This document shows, piece by piece, positions 6,030-11,707 of a DNA stretch of 13,307 nucleotides. Source of the DNA: 62-47 sp049647485 (lineage in GTDB: Bacteria; Pseudomonadota; Alphaproteobacteria; Rhizobiales; Xanthobacteraceae); NCBI GenBank assembly GCA_049647485.1, contig JBARXT010000107.1, positions 1-13,307 of the forward strand. Direction: 5' to 3'. The notes below the pieces were generated by a model. That model made no database searches and was not told the DNA's origin. It saw nothing but the letters and a program-made list of their open reading frames with translations. The position numbers and the translations under genes were made by a program. How positions within the stretch are numbered: position 1 is the first letter of the stretch; each line of letters opens with the position of its first letter.

Positions 6030-6911
6030 ATGTCCGAGACCCCGCTTGTCAAACAGGCTATCGACGTGCACGGCCGTCGCATGGCCTATCACGCGCGCGG
6101 CGAGGGACGGCCGATCCTGTTCCTGCACGGCAATCCGACATCGTCCTATCTGTGGCGCGACGTCATCCCCGAACTGGAAGGCCACGGCCGCCTGATTGCG
6201 CCGGACCTGATCGGCATGGGCGATTCCGACAAGTTGCCGAATCCTGAGCCCGACACTTACCGCTTTACCACCCATCGGGATTTCCTCGACGGCTTCATCG
6301 ACGCGGTGATCGGCGACAGCGAACCGGTGGTACTGGTGGTGCACGACTGGGGCTCGGCGCTCGGCTTCGACTGGGCCAACCGTCATCGTGACCGCGTGAG
6401 CGGTATCGCTTACATGGAAGCCATCGTTCGCCCCCTTGCCGGATGGGAGGAATGGAGCCCGTCGGCGGTGCCGGTGTTTCAGGGCTTTCGCTCCGACAAG
6501 GGCGAGCAGATGATTCTCGACCGTAACCTGTTCGTCGAGCGCGTACTGCCGGGCTCGGTGCTGCGCAAATTGTCGGATGCGGAAATGGCCGAGTATCGCA
6601 AGCCGTTCGTACAGCGCGAGGATCGCTGGCCGACGCTGACGTGGCCGCGCGAAATCCCCATCGCCGGCGAGCCTGCGGACGTGGTGGCGATCGCCGCGGC
6701 CTATTCGCAATGGCTGGCGACGAGCGACGTTCCAAAGCTGTTCGTCAATGCCGATCCCGGCGCGATTCTGATCGGCGTGTTGCGGGAGTTTTGCCGGACC
6801 TGGCGCAACCAGACCGAGGTCACGGTGCCGGGGTCGCATTTCATTCAGGAGGATTCCGGTGCGGCGATCGGGCAGGCCATCGCGCAATGGATCACGGCCA
6901 AGGCTATCTGA
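6030..6911 (+). CDS. Haloalkane dehalogenase (HLD-II-like alpha/beta hydrolase)
   Basis: A 293-residue alpha/beta hydrolase predicted to cleave carbon-halogen bonds in haloalkanes, giving an alcohol, halide and a proton. The pentad of subfamily HLD-II (DhaA, LinB, DbjA) is complete: nucleophile Asp106 in VVHDWGSALGF, Trp107 beside it and Asn35 in HGNPTS as halide-stabilising residues, Glu130 (YMEAIV) as catalytic acid after strand 6, and His270 in GSHFIQED. The numbering is almost the same as in DhaA. The cap region (about 135-215) is present and the length is normal. AAGGAG at 6019-6024 lies 5 bases before the ATG. It follows the DUF3307 membrane protein gene by 15 bases. Natural substrates of most such chromosomal enzymes are unknown; no adjacent gene (haloacid dehalogenase, alcohol dehydrogenase) completes a haloalkane pathway. 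Epoxide hydrolase is the main alternative, but Asn35 and Trp107 argue against it. Confidence 0.92.
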   Translation: MSETPLVKQAIDVHGRRMAYHARGEGRPILFLHGNPTSSYLWRDVIPELEGHGRLIAPDLIGMGDSDKLPNPEPDTYRFTTHRDFLDGFIDAVIGDSEPVVLVVHDWGSALGFDWANRHRDRVSGIAYMEAIVRPLAGWEEWSPSAVPVFQGFRSDKGEQMILDRNLFVERVLPGSVLRKLSDAEMAEYRKPFVQREDRWPTLTWPREIPIAGEPADVVAIAAAYSQWLATSDVPKLFVNADPGAILIGVLREFCRTWRNQTEVTVPGSHFIQEDSGAAIGQAIAQWITAKAI

Positions 6912-6924
6912 TCCGCCGATGGAA

Positions 6925-6943
6925 CCGCGATTCCGATTCGCGG
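6925..6943. terminator. Weak 6-bp stem after the dehalogenase gene
   Basis: CCGCGA (6925-6930) pairs with TCGCGG (6938-6943) over a 7-base loop, starting 14 bases after the dehalogenase stop. The stem is short and no T-run follows. It is the only candidate for ending the 4002-6911 transcription unit. Confidence 0.3.
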
Positions 6944-6983
6944 CGAATGCGCAAGGGTACCGTGCAACCGTTATTGCGTGTGG

Positions 6984-6998
6984 TTAACCTCTCGTTAG
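6984..6998 (+). promoter_or_regulatory. CtrA-like box (TTAA-N7-TTAG)
   Basis: TTAA (6984-6987), seven bases, then TTAG (6995-6998) matches the alphaproteobacterial CtrA consensus TTAA-N7-TTAA at 7 of 8 positions. It lies 53 bases upstream of the small gene starting at 7052, a location compatible with direct control. A match this good can occur by chance in a genome, so this is only a candidate. Confidence 0.35.
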
Positions 6999-7051
6999 GA
7001 ATTTACAGAGCATTTTCATGATCGGGGGATTTCTCCGACCAGGAATATGCC

Positions 7052-7456
7052 ATGTTGTCCAGCCGCGAAGCGTTCGAGAATGATTTTTGTCCGGTTCGGG
7101 ACGATCTGCTTGGTCAAATGTATCGCGCCAACCAGAACGGTCTGCCGCAACTGGTGGAAAGCGTGTCACCCGACGTGCGGGCGATGCTGGCGTTGTTCTG
7201 CTATCGCCGCAGCCATCTGCACGCGCTGGCGATTGCCATCGCCGGAAGCTGCACCGAACGCGATCTGATCCAGTTGGGCGGTCGCGTTGGTTCGGTGCTG
7301 TACGATTTATCGCGAAGCGCGCCGGCATCCCGCGCGGCGCAGTCGTCCCATGGCGGCCGCAAGCCGGTGACGCTGTCGACCAAGCCGCTGACGGCGCTGG
7401 CGCCACTTGAGGATATCGAGGACGACGAGCAGCAGCCGCAGGCGGTGATGGCCTGA
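7052..7456 (+). CDS. Small conserved-looking protein of unknown function
   Basis: A 134-residue protein I do not recognise by family name. The first 90 residues look like a compact helical domain (FENDFCPVRDDLLGQMYRAN, then LVESVSPDVRAMLALFCYRR and HLHALAIAIAGSCTERDLI). The last 45 or so are low in hydrophobics, rich in Ser, Pro, Lys and acidic residues, and probably disordered. No signal peptide or membrane helix is evident. ATG at 7052 is preceded by AGGA (7041-7044) with 7 bases between; an ATG at 7047 is out of frame. Codon use matches the neighbours, which supports a real gene. It stands alone, with a CtrA-like box upstream and a palindromic repeat before the convergent cysteine-cluster gene, so cell-cycle control is possible but unproven. 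Confidence 0.75.
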   Translation: MLSSREAFENDFCPVRDDLLGQMYRANQNGLPQLVESVSPDVRAMLALFCYRRSHLHALAIAIAGSCTERDLIQLGGRVGSVLYDLSRSAPASRAAQSSHGGRKPVTLSTKPLTALAPLEDIEDDEQQPQAVMA

Positions 7457-7509
7457 GCGGTTTGACTGTCGGCCTCGCGGTAGGATCTAAACTGAATTCG
7501 AAGCCGTCG

Positions 7510-7545
7510 CCCTTCGAGGCTCGCTTCGCTCGCACCTCAGGATGA
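7510..7545. repeat. Intergenic palindromic repeat in a convergent junction
   Basis: A segment reading CCTTCGAGG - TCGCTTCGCTCG - CACCTCAGGATGA lies between the converging 7052 gene and cysteine-cluster gene. Outer GAGG/CCTC arms and an inner near-palindrome can fold into a short imperfect hairpin. Its core 12 bases (7521-7532) recur in reverse complement at 10001-10012 within the larger element in another convergent junction. I recall similar CTTCGAG...CTCAGGATGA phrases from many intergenic spots in Bradyrhizobium-type genomes; this was not searched. Confidence 0.55.
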
Positions 7546-7576
7546 CGCCGTCGCGTCAATCTCAGCTCATCAAGCC

Positions 7577-7891
7577 TTAGTTCGCTTGTAACAGCGGCAG
7601 GCCGTAACGTTGCCGCGCCATGGCGCATTCCGCATCGCCCGGCACGCAGACCCGGCACACGTCCGGACGCACCGCATAGACCGCGCACGACGTCGCCTCG
7701 CCGACGCGACCGATTAGCGCCGTGCAGCGCTCGCCCTCGCAGCGCATCCCCGACGATCGCTCGTTGACGAATTGCGCCGGAATAAGATCGAGCGCGGCAT
7801 CGTCCTCGATGGTGAAACGCGGCCAGTTGCGCGAATAGGCACAGCACGCGCCGCAGCTCTGGCAAGGGCTTGTGGTCGCAACGTTGGTCAT
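7577..7891 (-). CDS. YkgJ family cysteine cluster protein
   Basis: A 104-residue protein with ten cysteines, typical of the YkgJ / UPF0153 group thought to bind a metal (zinc or an iron-sulfur cluster). The N-terminal signature CxxCGACC is at 10-17 (Cys10, 13, 16, 17); further cysteines lie at 51, 56, 69, 79, 82 and 89, including the Arg-Pro-Asp-Val-Cys-Arg motif (75-80) usual for the family. The biochemical role is not established. I chose ATG at 7891, immediately before the cysteine motif; a longer open frame to 8059 would run back into the regulator gene and shows no family features. The start overlaps the stop of the YafY-type regulator as ATGA, so the two are translationally coupled and share a promoter. 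Confidence 0.87.
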   Translation of the reverse strand: MTNVATTSPCQSCGACCAYSRNWPRFTIEDDAALDLIPAQFVNERSSGMRCEGERCTALIGRVGEATSCAVYAVRPDVCRVCVPGDAECAMARQRYGLPLLQAN

Positions 7892-8607
7892 TCGTGCCCC
7901 CGCATCTGTCGGGTCTTGTCGCGGATCATCTGGTCGAGGCTGGCGCGCCATCTTGCGCGAAGCACGTCGCGGCGCTCGGCATAGCGTTCGTCGAGATAGG
8001 TCGCATCGATGACGCGGTCGGTGCGGAAACTGCGAAAGTCCTTGCGCAACTCGCACCATGCCGCGAGCAGCCGCACGGTTTCGAGATAACCGACGGTGAT
8101 CGGCCAGATCACCCGCGTGCTGTCGCGGCCGTGCTCGTCGCGATAGCGCAGTGCGATCTTCTTGCCGGCATGAATATGCGCGCGCACTTTTGTCATGTCG
8201 ATGCGGTCGGGTTCGGCGTAGACGTCACGCCGGGCGCGGCTGGCGGGTTCCTGCACGAATGGCCGCAAGGTGTCCGGCACGGTCGCCTCGATCTTGGCGA
8301 TGAGGTTCTCGGCGGCCTTGCCCAACACCGCGTCGGCGTGGCCCGCGACCCATTGCGCGCCGAGCACCGCGGCTTCGATCTCATCCGGGGTGAGCATCAG
8401 CGGCGGCATGTCGAAACCGCGCTCCAGCACATAACCCATGCCGGCTTCGCCACGGATCGGCACGCGCTGCCCGATCAAGGTGGCGATGTCGCGATAGATG
8501 GTACGCTTCGAGGTTTCCAGTTCAGCGGCGATGGTATCTGCGGTCAGCGGCTTGCGGGCGCGTCGCAGCACCTGGATGATCTGGAACAGCCGGTCGGCGC
8601 GTCTCAT
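7888..8607 (-). CDS. YafY family transcriptional regulator (HTH-11 plus WYL domain)
   Basis: A 239-residue DNA-binding regulator. The N-terminal 55 residues form a winged helix-turn-helix of the DeoR-like HTH-11 type, with recognition helix in the segment TSKRTIYRDIATL. The WYL domain covers about 130-210: the strand IWPITVGYLE, then LLAAWCELRKDFRSFRTDR, where the Arg residues commonly bind a small ligand or nucleic-acid-like effector. ATG at 8607 is preceded by GGAAG about 9 bases upstream and starts the family at its usual MRRADRLFQ; the frame stays open far beyond it (to 9744), but that part is antisense to the GST gene. The gene is divergent from the GST-fold gene, an arrangement common for this family, and two GCTG-N-CAGC palindromes lie between them as likely operator. 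It is coupled to the downstream YkgJ gene by ATGA. Confidence 0.92.
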   Translation of the reverse strand: MRRADRLFQIIQVLRRARKPLTADTIAAELETSKRTIYRDIATLIGQRVPIRGEAGMGYVLERGFDMPPLMLTPDEIEAAVLGAQWVAGHADAVLGKAAENLIAKIEATVPDTLRPFVQEPASRARRDVYAEPDRIDMTKVRAHIHAGKKIALRYRDEHGRDSTRVIWPITVGYLETVRLLAAWCELRKDFRSFRTDRVIDATYLDERYAERRDVLRARWRASLDQMIRDKTRQMRGHE

Positions 8608-8635
8608 GATCGTGTCTTCCGAGCCTGACGGTTGA

Positions 8636-8657
8636 TGCTGACAGCACGCTGGCAGCA
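8636..8657. promoter_or_regulatory. Two tandem GCTG-N-CAGC palindromes in the divergent YafY/GST promoter region
   Basis: GCTGACAGC (8637-8645) and GCTGGCAGC (8648-8656) are each perfect palindromes around one base. Their centres (8641 and 8652) are 11 bases apart, one helical turn, so bound dimers would lie on the same DNA face. The flanking 11-mers match at 9 of 11 positions. They lie 29 bases upstream of the regulator start and about 47 bases upstream of the GST start, a good position for autoregulation and control of the divergent gene. Confidence 0.45.
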
Positions 8658-8703
8658 GGGGGTAGCTAGGGTTGCGCAGGTTTTCAAGAGACAGGAGCTT
8701 GCG

Positions 8704-9435
8704 ATGATCATTCTTTATGGTTTTGGCGAAGGTTTCGGCTTGCCGGAAATCAGCCCCTTCGTCACCAAGACCGAGGTGCAACTGAAGATGGCGGGACTGC
8801 CCTACCGCAAGGTGTTCGCCTTGCCGGATTCCTCGCCCAAGGGGCAGATGCCCTATATCGACGACGCGAGCGAGGTCATCGCGGATTCGACCTTCATCCG
8901 CGCCCATATCGAGCGTAAATACGGTTTCGATTTCGATGCGGGGCTCGACACCGCGCAGCGCGCGCAGGCCTGGGCGATCGAGCGGATGATCGAACACCAC
9001 GTCTATTGGGCGCTGGTCGGCGTGCGCTGGGTCGATCCGGTGAACTTCGCCAAGGGACCGGCGCATTTCTTCGACGCCGCCCCGGAGCACCTGCGCAACG
9101 ATATCCGGCAGGGCGCCCGCGCGCAGGTTGTCGAGAACTACCGGCGCAACGGCCTTGGCCGCCATACGCCGCAGGAGACGATCGAACTCGCGATGCGGTC
9201 GCTGTCGGCGCTTTCGGTGTTGCTGGCGGACAAGCCCTATCTGATGGGCGATCGTCCGTGCGGCATGGATGCGACCGCGTTCGGCGCGGTGGCGGGATTG
9301 CTGTCGCCGTTCTTCAACTCGACGCTGCGCCATCGCACCGAGCAGTTCGCCAATCTCGTCGCGTATGTCGAGCGGATGATGAGCCACTACTATCCGGATC
9401 ACGTCTGGCGTGCGCCGGAAGCGGCTGTGGCGTGA
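8704..9435 (+). CDS. Glutathione S-transferase family protein (Fax/metaxin-like)
   Basis: A 243-residue GST-fold protein. The N-terminal thioredoxin-like domain (about 1-75) has LYGFGEGFGLPEISPFVTK, the cis-proline motif KGQMPYI (Pro50) and the glutathione-contacting Asp61-Ser62 in ADSTFIRAHI. The helical C-terminal domain follows, with conserved DKPYLMGDRPCGMDATAFG typical of the failed-axon-connections / metaxin type, known in bacteria mostly as uncharacterised GSTs. I chose ATG at 8704 because AGGAG (8693-8697) is 6 bases away and the fold begins there; the in-frame upstream ATG at 8632 has no such site and would run through the palindromes. It is divergent from the YafY-type regulator, its probable controller, and a thioesterase gene follows 30 bases downstream. 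A role in detoxification or thiol chemistry is inferred; the substrate is unknown. Confidence 0.87.
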   Translation: MIILYGFGEGFGLPEISPFVTKTEVQLKMAGLPYRKVFALPDSSPKGQMPYIDDASEVIADSTFIRAHIERKYGFDFDAGLDTAQRAQAWAIERMIEHHVYWALVGVRWVDPVNFAKGPAHFFDAAPEHLRNDIRQGARAQVVENYRRNGLGRHTPQETIELAMRSLSALSVLLADKPYLMGDRPCGMDATAFGAVAGLLSPFFNSTLRHRTEQFANLVAYVERMMSHYYPDHVWRAPEAAVA

Positions 9436-9465
9436 CGCGCGCCGCGAACAGTGAAGGGTGACGCG

Positions 9466-9888
9466 ATGGCCGACAAGGATTCGTTCTTCTGGAGGATGGT
9501 CGACGGCCGGCTGCCACCGCCGCCCTGCGCGCAAACGCTGGGCCTCTCGTTCGGCGCCATCGATCCGGAGCGCGGCACCATCGAAGTCGATTTCGAGGGT
9601 AAGCCCGAATTTCTGAATCCTGTCGGCAATATTCAGGGCGGCTTTCTCGCCGCCATGCTGGACGACACCATGGGGCCGGCGCTGGTGGCGACACTCGACG
9701 CCGGCGAGTTCGCGCCAACCGTCAGTCTCAACGTCCAGTTTCATCGTCCGGCGAAACCCGGCCCGCTGAAAGGTCTCGGTCGGGTAACGATGCGTGGCAA
9801 GGAAGTCTGTCAGTTGGCCGCCGAACTGTTGCAGAACGGCAAGGTCGTCGCCACCGCGACGGCCACCGCTGTTATCCGTCGCATGTAG
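9466..9888 (+). CDS. PaaI-type thioesterase, hotdog fold
   Basis: A 140-residue hotdog-fold protein of the PaaI / acyl-CoA thioesterase group, expected to hydrolyse acyl- or aryl-CoA thioesters. The active-site stretch is NPVGNIQGGFLAAMLDDTMG (51-70): Asn51, Gly54, Gly58-Gly59 and Asp66 match the family, but Gln57 stands where His is normal. The rest (SLNVQFHRPAKPGPL, then the Gly-Arg-Val strand and TATATAVIRR) fits the central sheet. ATG at 9466 has an AGGGTG ribosome site about 8 bases upstream; GTG at 9451 is a weaker alternative. It lies 30 bases after the GST-fold gene and is probably cotranscribed with it. It ends before a large palindromic element shared with the convergent flavoprotein gene. 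The change of His to Gln may alter activity, though other hotdog enzymes act without that His. Confidence 0.87.
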   Translation: MADKDSFFWRMVDGRLPPPPCAQTLGLSFGAIDPERGTIEVDFEGKPEFLNPVGNIQGGFLAAMLDDTMGPALVATLDAGEFAPTVSLNVQFHRPAKPGPLKGLGRVTMRGKEVCQLAAELLQNGKVVATATATAVIRRM

Positions 9889-9939
9889 CGGGGCATCGAA
9901 CGCAGGTTAACATATCTCTACTTCTGAATTCCGAGGGTC

Positions 9940-10046
9940 GTCATGCCCGGACCTGATCCGGGCATCCATCTTACAAAATGATGGATTGCCGGGTCATAGG
10001 CGAGCGAAGCGACGCCGTTCTTCGAACGGCTATGCCCGGCAATGAC
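9940..10046. repeat. About 107-bp multi-hairpin palindromic element in a convergent junction
   Basis: Four perfect inverted repeats fill this segment. ATGCCCGGA (9943-9951) pairs with 9957-9965 (9 bp, 5-base loop). ATCCATC (9964-9970) pairs with GATGGAT (9980-9986). ATTGCCGGG (9985-9993) pairs with 10035-10043 (9 bp), enclosing GCCGTTC (10014-10020) paired with 10024-10030. The outer GTCAT and ATGAC ends also pair. The whole can fold into a branched structure and sits between converging genes (stops at 9888 and 10064), so it may act as a bidirectional terminator. Its wording (GTCATGCCCGG...GGCATCCATC) is one I recall as a highly repeated intergenic element in Bradyrhizobium, Rhodopseudomonas and Nitrobacter; copy number was not checked. 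Confidence 0.7.
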
Positions 10047-10063
10047 GTGGGTATGTACTGCTC

Positions 10064-10693
10064 CTACGCGGCGGGCAGCGGCGTTCCCATCAGCGCCGCC
10101 ACTTCGGCTTCGAGTTCGGCGATCCGCGTCTCGCGCAACTCCAGCGCGGCCTTGACGTCGGCGGCGTCGAATTTCTGCGGGATGTGCTGGCGGCAATTGG
10201 TGTTCCACGCCGTCACCTTGATCAGGATCACCTGTTCGGGGCGCGCGCGGTAGCCGCGCGGCATCAAGGCTTCCAGCAGCGCCGGATCGTCGTCGATGAC
10301 GCGGGCCTCGCCCCAGATCTTGACGCGCTGGCGATTGACGTAATCCAGTACGAAGATGTGCACCTTCGGATTTTCCGACAGGTTGCCCAAGGTGATGAAC
10401 TGCCGGTTGCCGGCGAAGTTGGCGAAGGCGATCGTCGTCTTGTCGAGCACATGAAGAAAGCCGGGCGGTCCGCCGCGATGCTGGATCGTCGGCTGTCCGT
10501 CGGCGCTGGCAGTGGCGAAGAAGATACTGGTCTGCGCTGCGAGAAACGCCGCGAGATTGTCGTCGATCTCGGTGGGCCATCCGGCGTCCGCCTCGGGACC
10601 GGAATAAGCCTCGCGCGATCCCTTGAGGCTCTGGATCGCTTTGACGGCGGGGCTGAAAGCAACATCGCTGGGAGCAGGGTGGGGCGTGGACAT
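10064..10693 (-). CDS. Pyridoxamine 5'-phosphate oxidase family protein (FMN-binding split barrel)
   Basis: A 209-residue protein with the split-barrel fold that binds FMN or sometimes F420 or heme. Characteristic strands are TSIFFATASADGQPTIQHRGG (about 55-75), where the Gln-Pro-x-Ile-x-x-Arg turn is typical of the flavin site, then TIAFANFAGNRQFITLGNLSENPKV, a common signature of the general-stress / PNPOx-like subgroup, and the strand VKIWGEARVI. The C-terminal WNTNCRQHIPQKF segment is found in this subgroup. The last 30 residues (RETRIAELEAEVAALM) form a short coiled coil and may dimerise. It is not the pyridoxal-phosphate biosynthetic enzyme itself; its reaction is unknown. ATG at 10693 has GGAG 6 bases upstream. 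The frame stays open far past it, but that extension is antisense to the LysR gene. It is divergent from that regulator, its probable controller. Confidence 0.88.
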   Translation of the reverse strand: MSTPHPAPSDVAFSPAVKAIQSLKGSREAYSGPEADAGWPTEIDDNLAAFLAAQTSIFFATASADGQPTIQHRGGPPGFLHVLDKTTIAFANFAGNRQFITLGNLSENPKVHIFVLDYVNRQRVKIWGEARVIDDDPALLEALMPRGYRARPEQVILIKVTAWNTNCRQHIPQKFDAADVKAALELRETRIAELEAEVAALMGTPLPAA

Positions 10694-10750
10694 CGTCGTC
10701 TCCGGGTCAGCGTCCGGTGTATCTGATCCTCCGAATGTGGTTCTCGGTCC

Positions 10751-10792
10751 TGCTTTAAGCAATTCGCGCCGTTGACACGACATTGTTGCAAT
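10751..10792. promoter_or_regulatory. Candidate LysR operator: two palindromes in the divergent promoter region
   Basis: TGCTTTAAGCA (10751-10761) is a perfect 5-1-5 palindrome and ATTGTTGCAAT (10782-10792) a 4-3-4 palindrome. Their centres are 31 bases apart, about three helical turns, in the 114-base gap between the flavoprotein gene and the LysR gene. Paired sites in a divergent gap are the usual LysR layout. A TTGACA (10772-10777) lies between them as a possible -35 element, but I see no good -10 box at the right distance. Confidence 0.4.
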
Positions 10793-10807
10793 ATCAGAAA
10801 TAATGCC

Positions 10808-11707
10808 ATGGATCGCATCGAGACCATGCAGGCCTTCGTCACCGTGGCCGACCACAAGGGGTTCGCCCCGGCGGCACGCAAGCTGGGGCTGTCGGCGTCC
10901 GCGGTGACCCGCATGGTGGCCGCACTGGAGGAACGGGTCGGCGCGCGGCTGCTGCAACGGACCACCCGCTCGGTGATGTTGACCGATGCGGGCGAGCGGT
11001 TTCTCGAACGCGCGCGGCGTATCCTTGCCGATGTTGAGGAAGCGGAAGGGGCGGTGCAGGCGGAGCGGACGCAGCCGACCGGCCGTCTCGTGGTGTCGGC
11101 GCCGCTCGGCTTCGGCCGCCGCCACGTTACACCGCTGATGTCGACCTACCTGAAGCGCTATCCTGACGTCGCCGGCGATCTCCGGTTGTCGGACCGCATG
11201 GTCAATCTGGTGGAGGAGGGCATCGACGTCGCGGTGCGCATCGGTCACCTGCCGGATTCTAGTCTGGTGGCGCGCGCGGTCGGCGACATGCGGCGAATGG
11301 TGGTGGCGTCGCCGGACTATCTGGCGGCGCATGGCGAGCCGCACCATCCGTTGGAAATCGCGGCGTATCGCACCGTGCATTTCGGCGCGCTCAGCGCCGC
11401 GCCGGACTGGCGCTTCGTCGAGGATGGCCGCGAGGTTCGTGTTGCCTGCGCGCCGCGCTTCACCACCAACAGCGCCGATGCCGCGATCTATCACGCCGAG
11501 CAGGGCGGCGGCCTGACGCGCGTGCTGGCCTATCAGGCAGCGGAAGGGCTTGCCAGCGGCCGCCTCAAGGCGGTGCTGACCGACTACGAGATCGCGCCGC
11601 TGCCAATTCATCTGGTCTATCCGACATCACGGCTTTTATCAGCGAAGGTCCGTGCCTTCGTCGATCTGGTGCTGCACGATTGTGATTGGCATTTCGCCAA
11701 GCGCTAA
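10808..11707 (+). CDS. LysR family transcriptional regulator
   Basis: A 299-residue LysR-type regulator. The N-terminal winged helix-turn-helix covers about 1-60 (MDRIETMQAFVTVADHKGFA, then ARKLGLSASAVTRMVAALEE), followed by the linker helix and a type-2 periplasmic-binding-like effector domain from about 90 to 295, starting with GRLVVSAPLGFGRRHVTPLM. LDLRLSD-like and EEGIDVAVRIGHLPDSSLVAR motifs are typical of the CrgA/AaeR-like subgroup. ATG at 10808 begins the family at its normal first residue; a frame extension to 10772 has no ribosome site and would run through the palindrome. It is divergent from the PNPOx-fold gene and probably controls both genes through the palindromes between them. 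It ends by overlapping the convergent thioesterase gene by 4 bases. The effector is unknown. Confidence 0.95.
   Translation: MDRIETMQAFVTVADHKGFAPAARKLGLSASAVTRMVAALEERVGARLLQRTTRSVMLTDAGERFLERARRILADVEEAEGAVQAERTQPTGRLVVSAPLGFGRRHVTPLMSTYLKRYPDVAGDLRLSDRMVNLVEEGIDVAVRIGHLPDSSLVARAVGDMRRMVVASPDYLAAHGEPHHPLEIAAYRTVHFGALSAAPDWRFVEDGREVRVACAPRFTTNSADAAIYHAEQGGGLTRVLAYQAAEGLASGRLKAVLTDYEIAPLPIHLVYPTSRLLSAKVRAFVDLVLHDCDWHFAKR

Noticed and set aside
5616..6887. Leftward open frame of 423 codons opposite the DUF3307 and dehalogenase genes
   Set aside because: It is a high-GC shadow of two well-supported genes; its translation is rich in Arg, His and Gln with no family features.
7888..9744. Very long leftward open frame (over 600 codons) including the YafY-type regulator
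   Set aside because: Only the part from 8607 down shows the HTH and WYL features. The rest is antisense to the GST and thioesterase genes, whose motifs and ribosome sites are clear.
9940..10046. CRISPR array or integron attC site
   Set aside because: There are no regularly spaced direct repeats and spacers, and no integrase or cas gene; the element is made of inverted repeats.
10064..11611. Leftward frame of 515 codons running from the flavoprotein gene through the LysR gene
   Set aside because: The flavoprotein begins at 10693 with a good ribosome site; the extension is antisense to a clear LysR gene and has no recognisable domain.
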